Source: JAQVCM01 sp040403095
GTDB taxonomy: Bacteria > Bacteroidota > Bacteroidia > Flavobacteriales_D > Crocinitomicaceae
Direction: 5' to 3'
Assembly: GCA_040403095.1 (NCBI GenBank)
Contig: JBBALI010000019.1
Coordinates: 1 to 64,000 of the forward strand
Length of the DNA stretch: 64,000 nucleotides
This document shows, piece by piece, positions 25,307 through 34,469 of this stretch (position 1 is its first letter; each line of letters opens with the position of its first letter). The position numbers were made by a program, and so were the translations under genes. Below the pieces are notes generated by a model. The model ran no database searches. It was not told the origin of the DNA and saw only the letters and a program-made list of their open reading frames with translations.

Positions 25307-25537
25307 TTATTGCGTCAATATTTTGTAAAGTTCATCTTTCAAATGAACTCTTTTCAAACGAAAATCATTCAAAACCTCATCTGAGGCAACTTCCGCACCT
25401 GTTTCAATTCTGCGTGTTGCGTGGTTCAACTCGTCATATTGTTCAAACAATTTTCTGAAATGATTGTCAGAAATTTTCAAGTCGTGAATTTTTTGTTCCA
25501 ATTCAGGAAACTCGTGGCGAAGATCGTGTTTTTCCAT
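25307..25537 (-). CDS. YdcH-family (DUF465) small protein
   Basis: 76 residues, almost all helical and charged. HEFPELEQKIHDLKISDNHF at the start and LKRVHLKDELYKIL at the end match the YdcH/DUF465 family, short coiled-coil proteins of unknown function. The family normally has about 70-75 residues, so it is complete. It stands alone between two rightward genes. Confidence 0.85.
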   Translation of the reverse strand: MEKHDLRHEFPELEQKIHDLKISDNHFRKLFEQYDELNHATRRIETGAEVASDEVLNDFRLKRVHLKDELYKILTQ

Positions 25538-25778
25538 TTTTATATCGTGTTGATTTAATACAAAACTACGTCAACTTTCATTCGCCAAACATGACTAAAA
25601 TCAGCCGAAAACATGACTTTTAAACGGAAATCTCAACATTTTCAAATACTAGTCATGTTAAAATAGAAATGACTTGCAACAATTTGACAACAATGAAGTT
25701 ATTATAAATAATTATCTATCCATTTAGCAAACTACTTTCTGGCATGTACTTTGTTTTACAGTTTTCAATCTAAAATCT

Positions 25779-26573
25779 ATGATTATGAAAAGATGGTTTT
25801 TTGCATTGAGTTTGGTTGCTTTTATTTTCGGAATGACGAGCAGCACCTCTGTTGTAACTTATCCGACAGTTACAAACAAAGCATTTCAAGCAGGAGAAAA
25901 ATTGAGGTATCGAATCACCTACGGTTTTGTCGATGCTGGGGAAGCGGTTTTGGAAGTTAAAAAAACGACCAAAAAATCTGGAGAAAGAGAATTATTGCAC
26001 ATGAAAGGAACGGGTAGAACTTTGGGAGGTTTCAATACTTTCTTCAAAGTCAACGATGTATATGAAAGTTACGTTGATAAAAAGGGCGTTTTTCCATGGC
26101 AATTTGTGCGTAGAGTAGATGAAGGCGGACACAAAGTGACGCAAGATTATACGTTCAAACACGACAAACTCAAAGTCAACAACGGAAATGGAAAAGAATT
26201 TACAGTTCCTTTGGCGATTCAAGACATGGTTTCTTCGTTTTATTACGCCAGAACCTTAGATTTCAAAAAAATGAAGGTCGGCGATGTGGTTGAATTCAAA
26301 TGTTTCATGGACGATGAAATCTGGCCTCTTAAAATCAAATTTGTGGGCGATGAAGTCATTCACATTCGAAAAGGAAAGTTCAATTGCAAGAAATTCGTTC
26401 CTGTAGTACAAAAAGGAAGGTATTTTGAAAGCGAAAACGATGTCAATTTTTGGGTCACCAACGACGAAAATCGCATTCCAATTTTTATTCGTGCTAAAAT
26501 TCCAGTAGGAACTGTAAAACTTCATTTGGTGGAATGGGAAGGCTTAAAACATGAATTAAACAAAGTTAAATAA
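25779..26573 (+). CDS. DUF3108 periplasmic/outer-membrane-associated protein
   Basis: 264 residues; a second ATG at 25785 is equally possible. Signal peptide about 1-24. The mature domain begins FQAGEKLRYRITYGFVDAGEA, the DUF3108 opening, with alternating strands to VKLHLVEWEGL near the end. The family is thought to have a lipoprotein-localisation-like fold; function is not established. A strong terminator follows. Confidence 0.85.
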   Translation: MIMKRWFFALSLVAFIFGMTSSTSVVTYPTVTNKAFQAGEKLRYRITYGFVDAGEAVLEVKKTTKKSGERELLHMKGTGRTLGGFNTFFKVNDVYESYVDKKGVFPWQFVRRVDEGGHKVTQDYTFKHDKLKVNNGNGKEFTVPLAIQDMVSSFYYARTLDFKKMKVGDVVEFKCFMDDEIWPLKIKFVGDEVIHIRKGKFNCKKFVPVVQKGRYFESENDVNFWVTNDENRIPIFIRAKIPVGTVKLHLVEWEGLKHELNKVK

Positions 26574-26597
26574 GTTTAATTTTTAACAATATTAAGG

Positions 26598-26621
26598 AAT
26601 GACGTTTAAATAGACGTCATT
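26598..26621 (+). terminator. Rho-independent terminator after the DUF3108 gene
   Basis: AATGACGT, 8-nt loop, ACGTCATT, followed by a T-run. Only 25 bases after the stop. Confidence 0.85.
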
Positions 26622-26709
26622 TTTTGTTTTAAATATTTGATAATCAGAAGCTTTTAGTCAGTGTTAAATTCTGAACTAAAATTATTTATTTCCATGTCGT
26701 TGTAAAGTT

Positions 26710-26717
26710 TATATTTG
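26710..26717 (+). promoter_or_regulatory. -7 element of the tryptophan dioxygenase gene
   Basis: TATATTTG is an exact TAnnTTTG match, giving a leader of about 14 nt. No well-spaced -33 TTTG. Confidence 0.5.
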
Positions 26718-26736
26718 TTATTGTCAAACATTAACA

Positions 26737-27702
26737 ATGGAAATAACACCAGAACTAAAAGAACGACTTGAAAAGTTGCAGGAAAAATACGCCTTAATTG
26801 GGCAAGATTTGAATGCATATTTGGATGGTTTGTTGTATGCAGATTCAGTTAAATACTGGGAATACATACAATTAGACAGTTTGCTTGGATTACAAAATCC
26901 ACGAACCAATTTCCCTGATGAGAAAATTTTTATCATGTATCACCAAATTACTGAATTGTATTTCAATTTGGCATTGCATGAATTTGAACAAATCGGAAAT
27001 CATAAAACATTGACAGGAAAATTTTTCTTGGAAAGACTGACTAGAATCAATCGCTATTTTGAAGCCTTAACTACCAGTTTTCAAATCATGATTGATGGCA
27101 TGGAAAAGGAACAATTTCTGAAATTCAGAATGTCCTTGCTTCCTGCAAGTGGTTTTCAATCTGCCCAATACAGAAAAATTGAAATGTATTCAACTGAATT
27201 CATCAATTTGGTTCACAAAGACAAACGTGCGATGTTTACCAATTCTGACGACATTGAAGCCATGTTTGAGTACATTTATTGGAAAGAAGGCGCAACAGAG
27301 GTCGCAACGGGAACCAAAACCTTGACATTAATTGAATTTGAAGCCAAATACAAAGATGAATTCATCGCATTAGGAAAGGCAAACAAAACAACAAATCTTT
27401 GGCAAGCGTATTTGAGATTGACAGACGAGGAACAAAAAAATCCTGCCATCATTCAAGCGTTAAAACAAAATGACACCAATGTGAACATCAATTGGCCACT
27501 GGCTCATTATAAATCTGCGGTAAGATATTTACAAATGAAATCGTCAGATATACCTGCAACTGGTGGTACAAATTGGCAACAATATTTGCCTCCAAGATTT
27601 CAAAAAAGAATCTTTTACCCAGCCATTTGGTCTGAGGATGAGATCAGCCAGTGGGGAAAATCTTGGGTAGACAGTGTCTTGGCAGATCCAAAAATGCAAT
27701 AA
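26737..27702 (+). CDS. kynA: Tryptophan 2,3-dioxygenase
   Basis: 321 residues. A haem enzyme that opens the indole ring of L-tryptophan to N-formylkynurenine, the first step of the kynurenine pathway. The LDSLLGLQNPRTNFPDEKIF and FIMYHQITELYFNLALHEFE stretch (about 46-84) holds the family's active-site His (His69) and the Glu/Phe-rich helix. FRMSLLPASGFQSAQYRKIE (about 124-143) is the highly conserved substrate loop. Slightly longer than the usual 280-300. 3-hydroxyanthranilate dioxygenase of the same pathway is at 41616-42140; genes for the steps between are not in the window. Confidence 0.9.
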   Translation: MEITPELKERLEKLQEKYALIGQDLNAYLDGLLYADSVKYWEYIQLDSLLGLQNPRTNFPDEKIFIMYHQITELYFNLALHEFEQIGNHKTLTGKFFLERLTRINRYFEALTTSFQIMIDGMEKEQFLKFRMSLLPASGFQSAQYRKIEMYSTEFINLVHKDKRAMFTNSDDIEAMFEYIYWKEGATEVATGTKTLTLIEFEAKYKDEFIALGKANKTTNLWQAYLRLTDEEQKNPAIIQALKQNDTNVNINWPLAHYKSAVRYLQMKSSDIPATGGTNWQQYLPPRFQKRIFYPAIWSEDEISQWGKSWVDSVLADPKMQ

Positions 27703-27773
27703 ATTTAACACATTAAAATTCAAATATTTATATACTACTGATAAAAATCATATTTGAAAAAAAATTCATGTTT

Positions 27774-27803
27774 AGCCACTGAAATCCCTTGATTTTAGTG
27801 GCT
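27774..27803 (+). terminator. Terminator after tryptophan dioxygenase
   Basis: AGCCACTGAAATC, CCTT, GATTTTAGTGGCT (13-bp stem with one G-T pair) followed by T4. Confidence 0.85.
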
Positions 27804-27909
27804 TTTTCGTCTTGTAGACTGTTGAAAAAACAACATTCTGCTACCTAATCTAAAACATTAACAACAAATAAAGTGCATTTTCAAAGTGAGTTTATTAATT
27901 TTGAGGGAA

Positions 27910-30900
27910 ATGAAGAAACTGCTTTTCATATTATTCATCGCTGTTTTTGGTCAAATTGTTGGCCAAAATAATTACCGTTTCAGAAATTACACAATCAATG
28001 ATGGTTTGTCTCAAAGTGCCATTACAACTGTTATTCAAGATGAAATTGGTACACTTTGGATCGGTACACAAGATGGCTTGAACCGATTTGACGGACAAAG
28101 TTTTGAAAATTTCACGTCTGATAAAATAGAAGGACTTGAAAATGATTACATCCATTCTTCAATCAAAGCAAACGATGGGAAACTTTGGTTTGGAACTGCC
28201 AATGGTTTAACATACTACAATCCTTTACTTGAAGTTTTTAAGACCTTTCAACTCAAAGGAAATATCGCGCTTCAAATTGAAAGTTTGGTTGAAGACAATC
28301 AAGGAAATATTTGGTGCGGAAGTGCTGCTAGCGGGTTGTATTTTCTGAAAAAAAACAGCAACCAAATCCAAAGTTTAAAAACCAATTTACCTTCAAACAA
28401 AATCAAATTTGTTGCACTTAAAAACAACAATGAACTTTTTGTAAGTACAGAAGATAAAGGACTTTTTGCGCTTGACATCAATTCAAAAAATGCGACTCCA
28501 ATCAAAATTTCGGGTAAAAAAGGCAGTTTTGTTCGCGTCAATACAATGCGGGAACTTGAAAATGGTTCGTGGATCATTGGTTCAAATCAAGGGCTTTATT
28601 TCTTGGATTACAGATCAAAAACTGCGTTAGAATACCTCCCAACATTAGATAAAAACTACGGCTTAGTGGATGTTTCAGACATTGAAATTGAATCCGACGA
28701 TCGTTTCTTTATCGCTTCACAATCTCAAGGACTTTTTTCAGTTGAAATTCAGACCGGTAATCCAATCATCACACAATCAACCAATGATATTTTTCAAAAA
28801 AACAGTTTGATTGACAATGATTTAAATGTAATTTTTAAAGATAAAAAAGGAACATTTTGGCTTGGTACAAACCGTGGTTTAGGCAGTTTTGACCCAATCA
28901 ATGCTGGATTTTTAAGTGTCGGCGCCAGTGGTGATTTAAGCAAAGGAATTCCTTCTCCAAGCGTTTGGTGTTTTGGAGAAGATAAAAGCGCGAAATATCT
29001 ATTTGTAGGAACTGACAACGCGATTTCAAAATTCGATAAATCGACTGGAAAATTTCAACAATATTTTAAAAGCACGCAAAAAGTAGCGCAAGGAAGCAAT
29101 GGTGAGACTTCCATTCTGAGCATCCATGTTTTATCAGAAAATAACCTGTTAATTGGCGCTACCGATGGACTTTTTGCGCTCAAAATCAATGGCAACAGTT
29201 GCAGCTATGAGAAAATCAAATTCGATAAAATCAAAAATCCATCGAACTTTGAAAGGGTTTACAACATTGTTTTTTGGAAAGACAATCTCTATTTTTTAGC
29301 CACCAAAGGCGGAGTGCTGCTTTATGACAGAAGTAAAAACAAATTTACAGTTTTTGAACACAATCCTAAAAAGAAAAACGAAACAATCACACCAGGCGTT
29401 TGCAGGTTGATTTACAAAGACTTAAACGGAAATGTTTGGTTCACAACAAGCGTTGGAGGACTGAATGAATTAAAGATTGATGGAGAAAAACTATCCATCG
29501 TTCCTTCAAAATTCAATCGCATCATTTCAAGTCTTTCAAAAGATTATATTACTCACATCAACCAATGTTCCAAAAATGTATTTTGGCTCGGAACGATGGG
29601 TTCTGGAATTATTCGTCTAGACATCAAAAATCAAAAAGGAAAGATTTTTAGCAAAAAAAATGGATTGCCAAACAATGTGATTTATGGAATATTAAATGAC
29701 AGCAAAGGGAATTTGTGGCTGAGTACAAATAAAGGCATTTCGAAATTCAACATTTTCAATTATCAAGCGACCAATTTCACTGAAGTTGATGGGCTTTTGA
29801 GCAATGAATTTAACCAAGGTGCATTTTTGAATTCCAAATCAGGAATTTTGTTTTTCGGAGGAATCTCAGGATTTAACTATTTCAATCCTAACACTCTAAA
29901 TAATGTATCACGAAAAATCGAAGTAGGTTTCACGAAAATAAAATTGGATGCAAATTGGCTCAAACCAAATGATGAAACAAAAATTCTAAAAACAACGATT
30001 TCAAATACTTCGCACATTGATTTATCATACAGACAACGAAGTTTTACTCTCAAAATTATGGCGGTAGATTTGAGTAATCCTGATTTGGTTTCTTATAAAT
30101 ACAAACTTGAAGGTTCAGAAGAAGGTGAGATTTTAATGGGAAATTTCAATCAAATTCACTTCAACTCTTTACAGCCAGGTGAGTATATTTTGCGTGTATA
30201 TGCCCGTTTAGGAAATGGAGAATGGAGCGATGAACCGGCAACATTGGAAATTGTGATTGCTACTCCTTTTTGGCAAACAGCTTGGTTTTGGATCATCATT
30301 GTTTTGATAATCGGTATTGCCGTTTTTGTTTTTATTCGTAAAAAAATTGACAATGAACGCCGTGAACAAGTGCGTTTGGAAATGAAAATCGCGGAAAGAA
30401 CAAAAGAAATCAGACAACAAAATGTCAAAATTGAAAAGCAAAAAAGAACAATTGAAGAAAAGAAAGACAAGCTAGAAGAGCAGAAAAAACTCTTGGAAAT
30501 CGAAAAAGATAAAACAGAAAAATTGTTGAAAAACATCATTCCAGAATCAACCTATGAAGAGTTAAAAACCAAAGGAAAAGCGCAAGCCAGGGCCTTTAAA
30601 TCTGTTTCTGTAATGTTTACTGATTTTGTAGGTTTCACAAAAATTGCTGAAAAAATCAAACCCTCGGAACTAGTTAATCAGTTAGATATTTATTTCAGAA
30701 AATTTGATGAAATCATTGTCAAAAATAATTTAGAAAAAATTAAAACCATTGGTGACGCCTACATGTGTGCAGGTGGAGTTCCAGTTCGAAATATTACCAA
30801 TCCGATTGATGCTTGTGTCGCTGCATTACAAATTCAAGATTATGTTAAAACGCTTCGACTTGAAGCAGAAAAAAACAACCAGGTAATTTGGGATTTGCGT

Positions 30901-31821
30901 CTAGGAATCAATACAGGAGAAGTGACCGCTGGAGTCATTGGTTCTGAAAAATTGCAATACGATATTTGGGGCTCAACAGTCAATCAAGCCCAAAGAATGG
31001 AAATGTTGGGCGATCCAGGAAAAGTCAATATTTCAGGTAATACATTTAAGTACATTGAACCCTATTTTGCTTGCGTTTTCAGAGGAAAAGCCATGTCAAA
31101 AAGCAAAGGTTACGTAGAAATGTACACCGTTGTTGGTATTAAACCAGAATTGTCAATTGATGGCAAAGGATTGGTTCCAAATGAAAAATTTAAGCAAATT
31201 ATGAATTTGCATTTTTACAGCAGCATCAATTATTACAAAGCTGAAAAATACATTATGAAAATTTTGGAAAAGAAATTATCTCCAAAACTTCATTATCATT
31301 GTCTTGAGCATACGAGAGATGTTTGCCATGCAATTGAAAGATTGGCGCTTTCTGAAGGAATTACGGATGAGGGATTGTTTCTATTGAAATCTGCGGCCAC
31401 TTATCACGATGCGGGATTTGTTGAGAGTTATGAAGACAATGAGCCAGTTGGCGCGCGTTTGGCTGAAGAAATTTTACCAAACTTCGGTTATTCTGAAAGC
31501 CACATTGAGCAAATCAAAGAATTAATTTATGTGACGCAAATCCCTCATAATCCGCAAAATCATTTAGAAGAAATCATTTGTGATGCGGATTTAGATTACT
31601 TGGGAAGAGCAGATTTCCATCAAATTGCTGATAAATTGCGTCTTGAATTGCGCGAGCATGGTAAAATCGACAGCGATAGAAAATGGGACGAAATTCAGGT
31701 CGGCTTTTTAACAAACCACCGCTACTTTACAGATACAGCAAAAAAAGCCAGAGACGAGAAAAAAGCACAAAATCTGCAAGAAATCAAAGACAGATTGGCT
31801 AGAAATGAATATGTTGATTGA
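27910..31821 (+). CDS. Two-propeller receptor with adenylate cyclase and HD phosphohydrolase domains
   Basis: 1303 residues from ATG 27910 (upstream GTG at 27886 gives a poorer leader). Order: signal peptide (1-18); two Reg_prop beta-propellers (about 20-690) with repeats such as GTLWIGTQDGLNRFD; a Y_Y_Y domain (about 700-785); one membrane helix (about 789-811); a coiled coil (about 815-875); a class III nucleotidyl cyclase (about 895-1080); and a C-terminal HD domain (about 1110-1290). Cyclase residues are complete: metal Asp905 and Asp949, adenine-selecting Lys945 and Asp1018, and Asn1025/Arg1029. The HD motif is also complete: His1128/His1134, His1166-Asp1167, Asp1225. It would sense something in the periplasm and both make and possibly hydrolyse a nucleotide in the cytoplasm. 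Ligand and HD substrate unknown. Confidence 0.9.
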   Translation: MKKLLFILFIAVFGQIVGQNNYRFRNYTINDGLSQSAITTVIQDEIGTLWIGTQDGLNRFDGQSFENFTSDKIEGLENDYIHSSIKANDGKLWFGTANGLTYYNPLLEVFKTFQLKGNIALQIESLVEDNQGNIWCGSAASGLYFLKKNSNQIQSLKTNLPSNKIKFVALKNNNELFVSTEDKGLFALDINSKNATPIKISGKKGSFVRVNTMRELENGSWIIGSNQGLYFLDYRSKTALEYLPTLDKNYGLVDVSDIEIESDDRFFIASQSQGLFSVEIQTGNPIITQSTNDIFQKNSLIDNDLNVIFKDKKGTFWLGTNRGLGSFDPINAGFLSVGASGDLSKGIPSPSVWCFGEDKSAKYLFVGTDNAISKFDKSTGKFQQYFKSTQKVAQGSNGETSILSIHVLSENNLLIGATDGLFALKINGNSCSYEKIKFDKIKNPSNFERVYNIVFWKDNLYFLATKGGVLLYDRSKNKFTVFEHNPKKKNETITPGVCRLIYKDLNGNVWFTTSVGGLNELKIDGEKLSIVPSKFNRIISSLSKDYITHINQCSKNVFWLGTMGSGIIRLDIKNQKGKIFSKKNGLPNNVIYGILNDSKGNLWLSTNKGISKFNIFNYQATNFTEVDGLLSNEFNQGAFLNSKSGILFFGGISGFNYFNPNTLNNVSRKIEVGFTKIKLDANWLKPNDETKILKTTISNTSHIDLSYRQRSFTLKIMAVDLSNPDLVSYKYKLEGSEEGEILMGNFNQIHFNSLQPGEYILRVYARLGNGEWSDEPATLEIVIATPFWQTAWFWIIIVLIIGIAVFVFIRKKIDNERREQVRLEMKIAERTKEIRQQNVKIEKQKRTIEEKKDKLEEQKKLLEIEKDKTEKLLKNIIPESTYEELKTKGKAQARAFKSVSVMFTDFVGFTKIAEKIKPSELVNQLDIYFRKFDEIIVKNNLEKIKTIGDAYMCAGGVPVRNITNPIDACVAALQIQDYVKTLRLEAEKNNQVIWDLRLGINTGEVTAGVIGSEKLQYDIWGSTVNQAQRMEMLGDPGKVNISGNTFKYIEPYFACVFRGKAMSKSKGYVEMYTVVGIKPELSIDGKGLVPNEKFKQIMNLHFYSSINYYKAEKYIMKILEKKLSPKLHYHCLEHTRDVCHAIERLALSEGITDEGLFLLKSAATYHDAGFVESYEDNEPVGARLAEEILPNFGYSESHIEQIKELIYVTQIPHNPQNHLEEIICDADLDYLGRADFHQIADKLRLELREHGKIDSDRKWDEIQVGFLTNHRYFTDTAKKARDEKKAQNLQEIKDRLARNEYVD

Positions 31822-31829
31822 ATCAGCAT

Positions 31830-32144
31830 TTATTTATTTTTTAACAAATATTTCAAAAGTTGACTTGGATTTTGTCTGTTATCCCAAAGTCCAGTGATAA
31901 TAATTTTGTTATCTATTTTCTGATAAAGAATACTATAATTTCCAATTATTAAAACCCTTGTATTTTTAAAATCTGTTTGCTTTCCCAATTCAGGATTTTT
32001 CTTGAGAAGACTAATTACATTTTTAATTTGAAAATTTAGTTTCTTGACAAAACTGTAGTTTTGATTTCGTTCAATCCAATATTCAAAAATGAAATTTCTT
32101 TGTCGAATGGCTGATTCTGTCCAAAAAACCTTTAACTGAGCCAC
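31830..32144 (-). CDS. RelE/ParE-family toxin
   Basis: 104 residues. Compact alpha/beta protein with FWTESAIRQRNFIFEYW, RVLIIGNYSILYQKIDNKII and LWDNRQNP, the ParE/RelE order of conserved blocks; the last block is characteristic. It overlaps the antitoxin gene by 13 bp on the same strand, antitoxin first, the usual order. Whether it cleaves mRNA or poisons gyrase cannot be told. Confidence 0.85.
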   Translation of the reverse strand: MAQLKVFWTESAIRQRNFIFEYWIERNQNYSFVKKLNFQIKNVISLLKKNPELGKQTDFKNTRVLIIGNYSILYQKIDNKIIITGLWDNRQNPSQLLKYLLKNK

Positions 32145-32365
32145 TTTAAATCACGTTTATTTAAATCTGCTTCTGAAATCAGATTACCTTGCGAAATATC
32201 TGTTTCACTCAAATTCAAAATTTCTATTTGATCCTGAGTAAAAGTAACAAAATCATTCTCGTTACTTGAATCTAGCATTTGATTTAAAGTTTCAAGAATT
32301 TGTTCATTTTTAGTAGCTAAAATCTTTTCAATTAAGTTACTCTTAATAATTTCTAAAGCTGTCAT
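32132..32365 (-). CDS. Antitoxin partner of the RelE/ParE toxin
   Basis: 77 residues, acidic and helical: MTALEIIKSNLIEKILATKN followed by LDSSNENDFVTFTQDQIEIL. No ribbon-helix-helix motif is obvious; small antitoxins of this type in Bacteroidota often look like this (N-terminal helices, C-terminal toxin-binding tail). Assignment rests mainly on size and overlap with the toxin gene. Confidence 0.75.
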   Translation of the reverse strand: MTALEIIKSNLIEKILATKNEQILETLNQMLDSSNENDFVTFTQDQIEILNLSETDISQGNLISEADLNKRDLKWLS

Positions 32366-32414
32366 AAAAATAAATTTTCATAAAGTTCTATATTTTTATC
32401 GTAATCACCAAAAA

Positions 32415-33038
32415 TCATTTCACCAAAAAATCAATCAATTCTTTGAAAATTTGCTTGCTTTCAGCTGAATGATTCAGTGCTACATTAAATCTAGCATATC
32501 CGCCATCGAGGATAATTTTACCTTTTCCGAAATTTCCGGATAATATCAAAGGCTCGTCACCCGACCAAACTTCGACTTTCAAGCGATAATCCATCGGAAA
32601 TGTAACTGTTGATTGCACTGCAAAATCTTCATTATTGTCTGAGACATCTTTTAATTGCTTTTTTTCACGCATCAATTCGCTATTCTGTTGCTGATTTCCC
32701 CAATAGCGTTTTCCGAAAAAAACTTGCGTCAATTGATTGCTTTCCTCCACAAATGGCCAATTGTCAGCTCCGAGATACAAATTCCCGCCTTGATTGACAT
32801 ATGCTTCGATTTTAGAAACCACTTCCGCCGTCAAATTTGAATTGGAAGAAGAAAATATCAAAATGAAATCATAATTTTTTAATGAATCTATTGGAAATGC
32901 TGATTCATATTGAAGATGTATTGAACTATCAATTTCTGGCAATTGGATGTTACGACCCAAAATCAATCCTTTGCTCTGAGCGTGAAAACCCCAAATCACA
33001 AAAAATTGAATGATAAGTACTGAAAACCATTTTTTCAT
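32415..33038 (-). CDS. Secreted protein with glutamine-amidotransferase-like (DUF4350/ThuA-type) fold
   Basis: 207 residues with a signal peptide (about 1-20, ending FHAQ). NYDFILIFSSSNSNLTAEVV, then KIEAYVNQGGNLYLGADNW (about 55-95), is the strand-loop-helix-strand pattern of the GATase-like fold seen in ThuA and GldG-type proteins. GNFGKGKIILDGGYARF comes later. The catalytic Cys-His-Glu of true amidotransferases is absent, so it probably binds rather than catalyses. Role unknown. Confidence 0.6.
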   Translation of the reverse strand: MKKWFSVLIIQFFVIWGFHAQSKGLILGRNIQLPEIDSSIHLQYESAFPIDSLKNYDFILIFSSSNSNLTAEVVSKIEAYVNQGGNLYLGADNWPFVEESNQLTQVFFGKRYWGNQQQNSELMREKKQLKDVSDNNEDFAVQSTVTFPMDYRLKVEVWSGDEPLILSGNFGKGKIILDGGYARFNVALNHSAESKQIFKELIDFLVK

Positions 33039-33083
33039 GGAACACAGTACAAATTCGACTTAAATTAGTTCAACAAAACTTGT

Positions 33084-33434
33084 TTATCCAAAAGCGATTT
33101 TGGCTTTTTCAACTTCTTTGGCAGCGTTACCGATGAATACTTGCTCATCGAAAATCATGAAAGGTCGCTTCAAAAAGGTATATTCTTCCAACATGTATTT
33201 TCTGTAATCTGTCTCCGTCAATTGCATTTGGTTCAATCCCAAACTTTTGAATTTCATCGCGCGTTTCGAAAACAAAGCCTCATAGGAACCAACATTCGAT
33301 TTGATCCAATCCAAGGTTTCAGCGTCGATGTTTTGAACTTTAATATCAATCAATTCAACGTCAGCTGAAGGATTGATTTCTTTCAATATCCGTTGACAAG
33401 TTGAACAACTACTTAAATGGTAAATGCGTTTCAT
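33084..33434 (-). CDS. ArsC/Spx-like thioredoxin-fold protein
   Basis: 116 residues. N-terminal IYHLSSCSTCQRILKEI with a C-S-T-C pair (residues 9-12), then VELIDIK, SKRAMKF and LEEYTFLKRPFMIFDEQVFIG: the arsenate-reductase-like fold with the Arg-Pro turn. The C-x2-C form is more like YffB/Spx-type members than arsenate reductases; nothing in the neighbourhood concerns arsenic. Seven bases follow the TonB-like gene, so it is the second gene of that operon. Confidence 0.85.
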   Translation of the reverse strand: MKRIYHLSSCSTCQRILKEINPSADVELIDIKVQNIDAETLDWIKSNVGSYEALFSKRAMKFKSLGLNQMQLTETDYRKYMLEEYTFLKRPFMIFDEQVFIGNAAKEVEKAKIAFG

Positions 33435-33441
33435 AAAAACT

Positions 33442-33855
33442 TTAATTTGTGTGAAAAGTGAAAGGAATATTGTAATATGAATTCACTGGTTTTCCATCTT
33501 TTTGCGCTGGAATCCAATTTGGCATTGATTTGATGACACGAATGCATTCTTGGTCGCATTCAGGACAACCTGAAATACCTCGCATCACTTTTACGTTCGC
33601 AATCAAACCTTCCTTCGTGACAACAAATTGCATGAAACATTTGCCACTAATTTCTTGCTCTTTTGCTCTGGGAGGATAAACTAAATTTTTGCTCAAAAAT
33701 TGAAACATCGCAGATTCACCTCCCGGAAATTGAGCCATTACGTCCACTTCTACTTCACTCAAGCTATCAGCAGTCTGCATGTTATTATCCACCTGAGCAG
33801 TGATGTTTGGAATCATAAATCCAAGAAAAACCAAACTAATAAGGCATTTTATCAT
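33442..33855 (-). CDS. TonB C-terminal-domain protein
   Basis: 137 residues from ATG 33855; an upstream TTG in frame (33861) lies in the -7 element. Signal peptide about 1-20. A short acidic linker precedes a TonB C-terminal domain (about 45-135): FPGGESAMFQFLSKNLVYPP, GKCFMQFVVTKEG, and MPNWIPAQKDGKPVNSYYNI, all standard. There is no Pro-rich spanner or membrane anchor, so it is not an energy transducer by itself. The -7 element ends three bases before the ATG, so the mRNA should be leaderless. Confidence 0.85.
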   Translation of the reverse strand: MIKCLISLVFLGFMIPNITAQVDNNMQTADSLSEVEVDVMAQFPGGESAMFQFLSKNLVYPPRAKEQEISGKCFMQFVVTKEGLIANVKVMRGISGCPECDQECIRVIKSMPNWIPAQKDGKPVNSYYNIPFTFHTN

Positions 33856-33875
33856 ACTCAAATGTACGATTTTCA
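33845..33875 (-). repeat. 31-bp direct repeat containing promoter and start codon, copy 1
   Basis: Identical, base for base, to 34459-34489. On the minus strand it contains TACATTTG (33859-33866), the AGT spacer and ATGATAAAATG, so it carries the -7 element and the first codons (Met-Ile-Lys) of the gene. Confidence 0.85.
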
Positions 33876-34118
33876 GCTTAAAATTGGAAAATCAAAATAA
33901 TTTATTTTTTCCCTTCAATGATAACTTTTTACGGCTTCAAAAATTGCGATTTTAGACAATAAAGCAATCCTACTGAAACACAGTTAATGAGAAGCTAGGC
34001 GCACTTTACTGAGTTTTTCATCGAAGTGACGACTTCTAGCGGTAATTAGTGGATTTTATCTATCTAAAAATAAGTTCTCTATGAAAATAGATTTATTAAG
34101 TCTGACCTAATCGGGAGA

Positions 34119-34469
34119 TTAATGGATAGTATATTTATCTCTTAAATATCTATTCCACCTACAACCAATTATAGTGGCAATACTATTGTCTTGAAGAGAA
34201 TATTTTATTATCACTGTATCACCTACATTTAATGAATTATTACAACTAGTAATCCTTCCAATATGTTCTGAAAGAATTAGTTGATTTTTATTGTTATGAT
34301 ATTTAATTTCAATAAAACCACCTCCTTTAGAACTACCGTGATATACGTCACTAATAACTGCATAGGTAATATGAAATTTCTTTAAACTACTTTCTCTGTT
34401 CTTATCTCTAATTAATAAAAAACTTAACACAGTTAAAAAAAAAGCAACTAAAACAAACCATTTTATCAT
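34119..34469 (-). CDS. Small membrane-anchored protein of unknown function
   Basis: 116 residues from ATG 34469 (an earlier in-frame start lies upstream of the -7 element). One membrane helix at about 4-22, then a basic linker and a beta-rich domain: FHITYAVISDVYHGSSKGGG, IEIKYHNNKNQLILSEHIGR, VGDTVIIKYSL. Resembles DUF3592-type or OB-like extracytoplasmic domains only loosely. It shares its promoter and first three codons with the TonB-like gene at 33855. No homologue recognised. Confidence 0.65.
   Translation of the reverse strand: MIKWFVLVAFFLTVLSFLLIRDKNRESSLKKFHITYAVISDVYHGSSKGGGFIEIKYHNNKNQLILSEHIGRITSCNNSLNVGDTVIIKYSLQDNSIATIIGCRWNRYLRDKYTIH

Noticed and set aside
33084..33434. Arsenic-resistance gene
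   Set aside because: The protein is of the C-x2-C Spx/YffB-like type and no arsenic genes are near.
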